NCBI GenBank assembly: GCA_947481985.1
Contig: CANKIK010000142.1
Location: forward strand, 1 to 10,228
Source of the DNA: QWOP01 sp003669605
GTDB lineage: Bacteria > Planctomycetota > Planctomycetia > Pirellulales > UBA1268
Length of the DNA: 10,228 bases
Reading direction: 5' to 3'
The translations under genes and the position numbers were made by a program. Under the pieces are notes generated by a model. That model saw only the letters and a list, made by a program, of their open reading frames with translations. It was not told where the DNA came from and did no database searches. This document shows positions 6,048-10,228 of the stretch, piece after piece. Numbering within the stretch: position 1 is the stretch's first letter; each line of letters begins with the position of its first letter.

Positions 6048-7508
6048 TCAACGCTGTCTGGCATCCGTGACCGTCTTCAGCGCTGCCAAGGCCAGCAACC
6101 GTGCCGCCGCATGATCGACGATCGGCCGCGGATACTCGCTGCCGATCGTGACGCCAGATCGCTCCAGCACCGCGCCGTCGGCGGCGGCTGGCGCGTGGAT
6201 CGAGGCGGTGGGGAGTTGCTGGAGTTCGGGGACGTATTTCCGCACATACCGGCCGTCGGGATCGAACCGCTCCCCCTGGGTCGTGGGATTGAAGACTCGA
6301 AAGTAGGGCGCCGCGTCGGCACCGCAGCCAGCGGCCCACTGCCAGCCGAGCGTGTTGGCCGCCAGATCGGCATCCACCAGCGTGTCCCAAAACCACCGCG
6401 CCCCTGAGCGCCAGGAGATCCGCAGGTCCTTCACCAAAAACGAGGCCACGATCATCCGCACGCGGTTGTGCATCCAGCCGCTGTGCCACAACTGCCGCAT
6501 CCCGGCATCGACCACCGGAAAGCCGGTCCGCCCCTGCTGCCACGCGCAGAGCCCCAGCGCGTCGTCCACCCAGGGAAAGCGCGCGTAGTCGGCCCGCAGC
6601 GGCTCGTCGGTGGTGTGGGGGAAGTGGTAGAGGAGGTGGGTGGCAAACTCCCGCCAGCCGAGTTCGCGGAGGAAGGCCTCGGCACCGCCAGAGGTGATCA
6701 GGGCGGCGGGTCGGCCGCCGACGGCCGCGCGGACGGCATGCCAGATCCGCCGCGGCGAGATCTCGCCGAAGTGGAGATGAGGGCTCAGCGCACTGGTGCC
6801 GTCGCGGTCGGGGCGGTCGCGGTTGGTGTCGTAGTCAGCGATGTGGCCGAGGAAGCTCTCCAGCCGTCGCCCGGCCGCCGCCTCGCCCGGCATCCACGAA
6901 GCCTGCATGCCCGCCGTCCAGTCAAGGCTCGGCAGGAGGCCAAGTTCATCGATGGCGACTCTCTCGGCGACGCTGCCAAGCGCCGTCGCCGCGACCAGGC
7001 GCCGCGGTGCCTCCTGCGGTTGATCAGGCTCGTCGCGGGCCAACAGCGCCCGCCAGAAGGGGGTGAACACCTGATAGGGTTTTCCCTCCTTGGTGGCGAC
7101 ATGGAGCGGCTCGTACAACTGCCCGCCGTTGAAACTTTCCACCAGCAAGCCGTCGCGGGCCAGCGCCTGCTTGATGGCCGTGTCGCGGCGAATCACGGCT
7201 GGCTCATAGCGCCGGTTCCAGGAGACGTGTGTGGCCCCATACTCAGCCGCCACCGTCCGCAGCGTTTCCAGCGACGGGCCACGTCTGACTTCGAGCGCTG
7301 CCCCCGCTCCCTTCAATGCCGTGGCGAGCCGGCCGAGCGAGCCATGCAGCCACCACCGCGAAGCCGCGCCCGGCTCCCACGGCGCTTCCTCGTCCGGAGC
7401 GTGGATGTAGAGCGGCACGACGCTTCCCCGGGCCGCGGCGGCGGCGAGGGCGGGATTGTCGTCGAGGCGGAGATCGTGGCGGAACCAGTGAATCGTCACA
7501 TGCGGCAT
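6048..7508 (-). CDS. phrB: deoxyribodipyrimidine photolyase (class I, photolyase/cryptochrome family)
   Basis: Flavoprotein of 486 residues that uses blue/near-UV light to split cyclobutane pyrimidine dimers in DNA. The N-terminal Rossmann-like antenna domain (about residues 3-165) opens with the family signature HWFRHDLRLDDNPAL and contains SWNRRYEP. The C-terminal FAD/DNA-binding helical domain (about 200-475) shows LHFGEISPRRIW, ELGWREF, TGFPVVDAGMRQL from residue 328, GWMHNRVRMIVASFLVKDL, DADLAANTLGWQW with Asn385 at the flavin-N5 position, and PYFRVFNP. Length is close to E. coli Phr (472). All core motifs are intact, so it should be functional. A CPD rather than (6-4) specificity is inferred from resemblance to proteobacterial CPD photolyases. 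The ATG at 7508 is preceded by AGGTG with a 5-base spacer; an in-frame TTG at 7541 would add 11 residues with no family support. The gene is convergent with the lipoprotein gene and divergent from the binding-protein gene. Confidence 0.95.
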   Translation of the reverse strand: MPHVTIHWFRHDLRLDDNPALAAAAARGSVVPLYIHAPDEEAPWEPGAASRWWLHGSLGRLATALKGAGAALEVRRGPSLETLRTVAAEYGATHVSWNRRYEPAVIRRDTAIKQALARDGLLVESFNGGQLYEPLHVATKEGKPYQVFTPFWRALLARDEPDQPQEAPRRLVAATALGSVAERVAIDELGLLPSLDWTAGMQASWMPGEAAAGRRLESFLGHIADYDTNRDRPDRDGTSALSPHLHFGEISPRRIWHAVRAAVGGRPAALITSGGAEAFLRELGWREFATHLLYHFPHTTDEPLRADYARFPWVDDALGLCAWQQGRTGFPVVDAGMRQLWHSGWMHNRVRMIVASFLVKDLRISWRSGARWFWDTLVDADLAANTLGWQWAAGCGADAAPYFRVFNPTTQGERFDPDGRYVRKYVPELQQLPTASIHAPAAADGAVLERSGVTIGSEYPRPIVDHAAARLLALAALKTVTDARQR

Positions 7509-7513
7509 GGCAT

Positions 7514-7518
7514 CACCT
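7514..7518 (-). promoter_or_regulatory. Shine-Dalgarno fixing the photolyase start
   Basis: On the minus strand the sequence reads AGGTG, 5 bases before the ATG at 7508. It supports this start over an upstream TTG. Confidence 0.55.
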
Positions 7519-7773
7519 GCGGGGAAGTCCTCTGCGGTCAACCGAGCCCGGCTTTCCGCAGATCCATCGTAGGCGGTTCGGCCTCAAGCGGGGGGCTCAC
7601 GGGACTGGCGGAAGCGGGCGGCGGGGGTGACAATGCTTTCTTCGTGCTAGCGCTGCACAGCCCGGCTGTCGCGCGGTGGCCGATGAATCGCCGCGGCTGA
7701 AGCGTTGTCCACTGGGGGTTGTCGCATGTTTTCTTGTTTATTGGCCCACCGTCCCTCCGCGGGCAGGCGGCCC

Positions 7774-8859
7774 ATGCGCTTGGCGAGCCTCTTGTCAGGC
7801 CTCTGGTCAGGCCTCTGGGCCGCCACGTTGTTGGTCGGCTGCTCGCAGCCGGCAGCGCCAGTCCGACCACAGCGGCCACAGCGTCCCGACGCCGATGCCG
7901 GCCCCCCTTCTCCGACGCCTGCCGGTGGCGCTTCCAAGGGTTCGATCGGCGTCTCGCTGCTGACCCTCGACAACCCATTCTTCAAATTGATCGGCGACAC
8001 GATCGCCACCAATGCCACTCAGCACGGCTACCAGTCGCAGGTTGTCAGTGCCGACAAGGATGTCGCCCGGCAGGGCAACCAGGTGAAGGACTTCATCGTC
8101 CGCAAGGTGTCGGCGATCGTCCTCTCCCCGTGCGATTCCAAGGCGATCGGCCCGGTGATCGCCGAGGCCAATGCCGCCGGGATCCCGGTATTCACCGTTG
8201 ACATCCCCTACCGTGGCAGCGACGCCAAGGTGGTTACGCAGATCGCCACCGACAACTTCGGCGGCGGGAAGGATGCGGCCACCGCGATGATCGAGGCTCT
8301 CGGAAGCGCCGGTGGCAAGGTCGCCATCCTCCACTTCAAGCAGGCGGAAAGTTGCCTGCTCCGCGTCGATGGCTTCCGTGAGGTGATCGATGCCTACAAC
8401 AAGTCACTGCCGGGCGGAGCGCCCCCCGGGGCGGTAGCGATCGAAATCGTCGCTGAACTCGAAGCGGGTGGCGCCCGCGACTCCGGCTACAAGGCGGCCG
8501 AAGACGCCCTCCAGGCCCACGGCGACCTCCGCGGCATCTTCGCCATCAACGATCCCTCCGCGCTCGGGGCCGTCGGCGCCCTTGAGAAGGCTGGCAAGGC
8601 AGGCACGGTGGTGGTCGTCGGGTTCGACGGCCAGCCGGAGGGGAAGGAGGCGATCCGTGACGGCAAGATCTACGCCGACCCGATCCAGTTTCCAGTGAAA
8701 ATGGGGGAGCAGATCGTTGCGGCCATCCTCCGTCACTCCCGCGGCGAGGAACTGCCCCCCGAGATGTTTATCCCCACGAGCCTCTACCGGAAAGCCGACG
8801 CCCTCAACGATCCCGACCTGCGGCCCACCACCGCCAAGGAGCCGGCCTCGGCCAAGTGA
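7774..8859 (+). CDS. sugar-type ABC transporter substrate-binding lipoprotein (RbsB-like, Peripla_BP_4)
   Basis: Protein of 361 residues. The N-terminus is a lipoprotein signal, with Arg2, a hydrophobic core and LVGC giving Cys23 as the lipid anchor. A Pro/Ala/Arg-rich linker runs to about residue 55, followed by a type I periplasmic binding fold. Landmarks: GVSLLTLDNPFFKLIGDTI, DFIVRKVSAIVLSPCDSKA, NAAGIPVFTVDIP, DNFGGGKDA, GKVAILHF, IFAINDPSALGAVGALEKAG, VVGFDGQPEGKEAIRDGKIYA and KMGEQIV. These are characteristic of the ribose/xylose/autoinducer-2 binding group, so the ligand is probably a sugar or cyclitol. No ABC permease or ATPase is nearby, so it may supply a transporter encoded elsewhere or act as a sensor. 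In-frame starts also exist at 7726 (ATG) and 7705 (TTG), but 7774 gives a signal of normal length. The aroE-like gene begins 4 bases after the stop, suggesting an operon. Confidence 0.9.
   Translation: MRLASLLSGLWSGLWAATLLVGCSQPAAPVRPQRPQRPDADAGPPSPTPAGGASKGSIGVSLLTLDNPFFKLIGDTIATNATQHGYQSQVVSADKDVARQGNQVKDFIVRKVSAIVLSPCDSKAIGPVIAEANAAGIPVFTVDIPYRGSDAKVVTQIATDNFGGGKDAATAMIEALGSAGGKVAILHFKQAESCLLRVDGFREVIDAYNKSLPGGAPPGAVAIEIVAELEAGGARDSGYKAAEDALQAHGDLRGIFAINDPSALGAVGALEKAGKAGTVVVVGFDGQPEGKEAIRDGKIYADPIQFPVKMGEQIVAAILRHSRGEELPPEMFIPTSLYRKADALNDPDLRPTTAKEPASAK
7787..7818 (+). repeat. 12-bp in-frame tandem repeat in a signal peptide (about 2.7 copies)
   Basis: Units GCCTCTTGTCAG, GCCTCTGGTCAG and GCCTCTGG, with one mismatch between the first two. 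They encode a repeated Leu-(Leu/Trp)-Ser-Gly tetrapeptide in the hydrophobic core of the binding-protein signal sequence. Gain or loss of a unit would lengthen or shorten the core by four residues without a frameshift. Confidence 0.85.
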
Positions 8860-8863
8860 TCCT

Positions 8864-9748
8864 ATGAGTGCCGCCAACGCCCCCCCCCTCCACTCCAAGA
8901 ACTTCTGCCCCGCCCTCGTCGGCTCGATGTCGCAGGGGGCTGCCGGAAATCCCACCGTCGCCATGGTCGAAGCGGCCTTCCGCCACCATGGCCTCCACTG
9001 GCGCTACGTCAACATGGAGGTGGCGCCTGGGGATCTCCCCGCCGCCGTCGCCGGCGCTCGGGCCATGGGCTTTCAGGGCTTCAATCTCTCGATGCCCCAC
9101 AAGGTAACGGTGATCCCGCTCCTCGACCGGCTCGGTGATTCGGCCCGCGTCATCGGCGCCGTGAACTGCGTCGTCCGGCGCGGCGACACCCTCGTCGGTG
9201 AGAACACCGACGGCCAGGGTTTTCTGGAGAGTCTGACCGCGGTCCTGCCCCCTGCGAAGCGGGAGATCGTGCTCTTCGGGGCCGGTGGCGCTGCCCGCGC
9301 CGTGGCCGTGGAATTGGCACTCGCCGGCGCGCGGAAGATCACGGTCGTCAACCGCTCCCGAGCCCGCGGCGAGGAACTGGTGAGTGTGCTCCGCGAGCAG
9401 ACGTCGGCAGCTGCTGAGTTTGTCGAGTTGATCGGCGACTACAGCGTGCCCTCCTCGACCGACGTCGTCATCAACGGCACGTCGATTGGGCTCTATGACG
9501 GCACCGCCCGCGTGCCGGTGGCGCTCGATTCGCTCCGGCCAAGCATGGTCGCCGCCGACGTCGTCTTCAGTCCGCCCGAGACGCGCTTCCTCCGCGAGGC
9601 GAAGGGGTGCGGCTGCACCTGCATCGACGGACTCGGCATGCTTGTCAACCAGGGGGTGATCGGCGTCAGACACTGGACTGGCGTGTCACCCGACATCCCG
9701 CAGATGCGGAAGGCCCTGGCCGAGGCACTCGGCGTGTCGATTCCCTGA
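8864..9748 (+). CDS. aroE: shikimate dehydrogenase-family protein (AroE-like)
   Basis: NADP-dependent dehydrogenase of 294 residues; the family reduces 3-dehydroshikimate to shikimate in aromatic amino acid synthesis. The N-terminal substrate domain has SMPHK with catalytic Lys80, GAVNCV and ENTDGQGF with catalytic Asp116. The nucleotide domain has the glycine-rich loop GAGGAA at 139-144 and an NRSRAR segment (163-168) in the position that selects NADP. INGTSIGL and the C-terminal GLGMLVNQG segment are also family-typical. Oddity: the classical substrate-binding HSxSP motif is absent. The equivalent place reads GSMSQGAAGNPT (residues 20-31), as I recall for a divergent AroE-like branch. The substrate could therefore be shikimate, quinate or another cyclitol acid. 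The ATG at 8864 lies 4 bases after the binding-protein stop; the in-frame extension to 8717 overlaps that gene and lacks homology. A run of nine C falls at codons 6-9. Confidence 0.87.
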   Translation: MSAANAPPLHSKNFCPALVGSMSQGAAGNPTVAMVEAAFRHHGLHWRYVNMEVAPGDLPAAVAGARAMGFQGFNLSMPHKVTVIPLLDRLGDSARVIGAVNCVVRRGDTLVGENTDGQGFLESLTAVLPPAKREIVLFGAGGAARAVAVELALAGARKITVVNRSRARGEELVSVLREQTSAAAEFVELIGDYSVPSSTDVVINGTSIGLYDGTARVPVALDSLRPSMVAADVVFSPPETRFLREAKGCGCTCIDGLGMLVNQGVIGVRHWTGVSPDIPQMRKALAEALGVSIP

Positions 9749-9766
9749 ACACTCTCTGGAACAAAG

Positions 9767-9771
9767 AAGGA
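9767..9771 (+). promoter_or_regulatory. Shine-Dalgarno of the last gene
   Basis: AAGGA in a GAAGGAA context, 9 bases before the ATG at 9781. It supports the start of a gene that is cut by the window edge. Confidence 0.6.
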
Positions 9772-9780
9772 ACCTCTGGC

Positions 9781-10228
9781 ATGCAAACAACGACGACTGG
9801 CTGGGGTCTGGCGATCCTCCTCCTCGCAGCGGCCGGTGCCGCGGCGGCGGAGCCGGCAACGATGGAGACGATCGATTCGCAGCCTTCCTGGATCCTAGAA
9901 AACCCCCAGGTGCGCCTGGCGGTGACAAAAGTCGGCGGGCAGATGGCGCCGGTCGTGTTTCTCCGCGATTCGGGGAAGCCGGTCCAGCCGTATCACATCA
10001 GCCCCTGGCAGAACGAAGGACTCAAAGATCTGCCGGCGCCGGTGCTCACGGCGCTGCGCGGGGATTGGTTCTGCCTCCCCTTCGGCGGGAACGGAGAAGA
10101 GTACCGACATGAAAAACATCCGCCCCATGGCGAGGTGGCAGGAGCGGAGTGGCGCTACGTCGACACCAAGCACGACGGCGGCCGGCGCACGCTTGTCCTC
10201 GCCTTCGAACCGGAGGCGCGGAAGGGGA
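9781..10228 (+). CDS. secreted protein, possibly galactose-mutarotase-like fold (3' end outside window)
   Basis: An open frame of 149 codons with no stop before the window edge. The first ~23 residues are a classic signal peptide: a polar TTTT start, an AILLLAAAGAAAA core and a likely cleavage before EPA. The mature part begins with WILENPQVRLAVTKVGGQMAPVVF, which resembles the first strands of aldose-1-epimerase-type beta-sandwiches. It continues with LRGDWFCLPFGGNGE and HPPHGEVAGAEW, whose HPPHG and downstream Trp recall the His-Gly motif of mutarotase-fold proteins. From this I infer a periplasmic sugar-binding or epimerase-like protein, with moderate to low certainty; the catalytic C-terminal half is not in the window. 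It starts 32 bases after the aroE-like stop with its own Shine-Dalgarno and may belong to the same transcript. Confidence 0.8.
   Translation, partial: MQTTTTGWGLAILLLAAAGAAAAEPATMETIDSQPSWILENPQVRLAVTKVGGQMAPVVFLRDSGKPVQPYHISPWQNEGLKDLPAPVLTALRGDWFCLPFGGNGEEYRHEKHPPHGEVAGAEWRYVDTKHDGGRRTLVLAFEPEARKG

Noticed and set aside
7627..7655. GTGACA followed by TAGCGC as a possible promoter for the binding-protein gene
   Set aside because: The -10 match is poor and the spacing is 15 bases; it is not distinguishable from chance in GC-rich DNA.
6468..7700. Plus-strand open frame of 410 codons opposite the photolyase
   Set aside because: Antisense shadow of a complete photolyase gene; it has no recognisable domain.

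Overview
The window is a high-GC stretch with strong G/C bias at third codon positions. Its gene content suggests a planctomycete (Planctomycetota, possibly Pirellulales-like). The reasons are an FG-GAP/ASPIC protein coupled to a TPR protein, several lipoproteins of little-known function, a DapL-type aminotransferase, a divergent AroE-like dehydrogenase, and few clear terminators or promoters. The lineage is inferred from gene types, not from a marker gene. I see no rRNA, tRNA, CRISPR array, insertion sequence or phage gene.

Layout. (1) Positions 109-3116, plus strand: a secreted FG-GAP/VCBS repeat protein with a C-terminal ASPIC/UnbV domain. Its stop overlaps the start of a membrane-anchored tetratricopeptide repeat protein (ATGA overlap), so this is a translationally coupled pair. 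(2) Positions 3117-3756: 640 bases without a large gene. They hold a possible 34-residue acidic mini-protein on the minus strand (3179-3283), an AT-richer patch and three inverted repeats. The two strongest repeats lie just upstream of the next gene. (3) Positions 3757-6032, plus strand: a PLP-dependent aminotransferase of the LL-diaminopimelate aminotransferase (DapL) type, then a lipoprotein built of about 40-residue helical repeats. (4) Positions 6048-7508, minus strand: a full-length class I DNA photolyase, convergent with the lipoprotein gene and only 15 bases from it. (5) Positions 7774-10228, plus strand: a lipoprotein sugar-type periplasmic binding protein, an AroE-family dehydrogenase four bases downstream, and the 5' part of a secreted protein that may have a galactose-mutarotase-like fold and runs off the window.

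How the genes may work together. The aminotransferase (lysine/peptidoglycan diaminopimelate) and AroE-like protein (aromatic pathway) look like housekeeping metabolism, and the photolyase is light-driven DNA repair. The last three genes are spaced like an operon. A sugar-binding lipoprotein with no ABC permease or ATPase nearby, an AroE-like enzyme lacking the classical substrate-binding serine motif, and a possible sugar-active secreted protein raise the possibility of a carbohydrate or cyclitol function. That is inference only.

No mobile or defence system is evident. The points most worth a second look are the minus-strand mini-ORF, the leader hairpins before the aminotransferase gene, two in-frame 12-bp tandem repeats next to membrane-targeting segments, and the binding protein/AroE-like gene pair.
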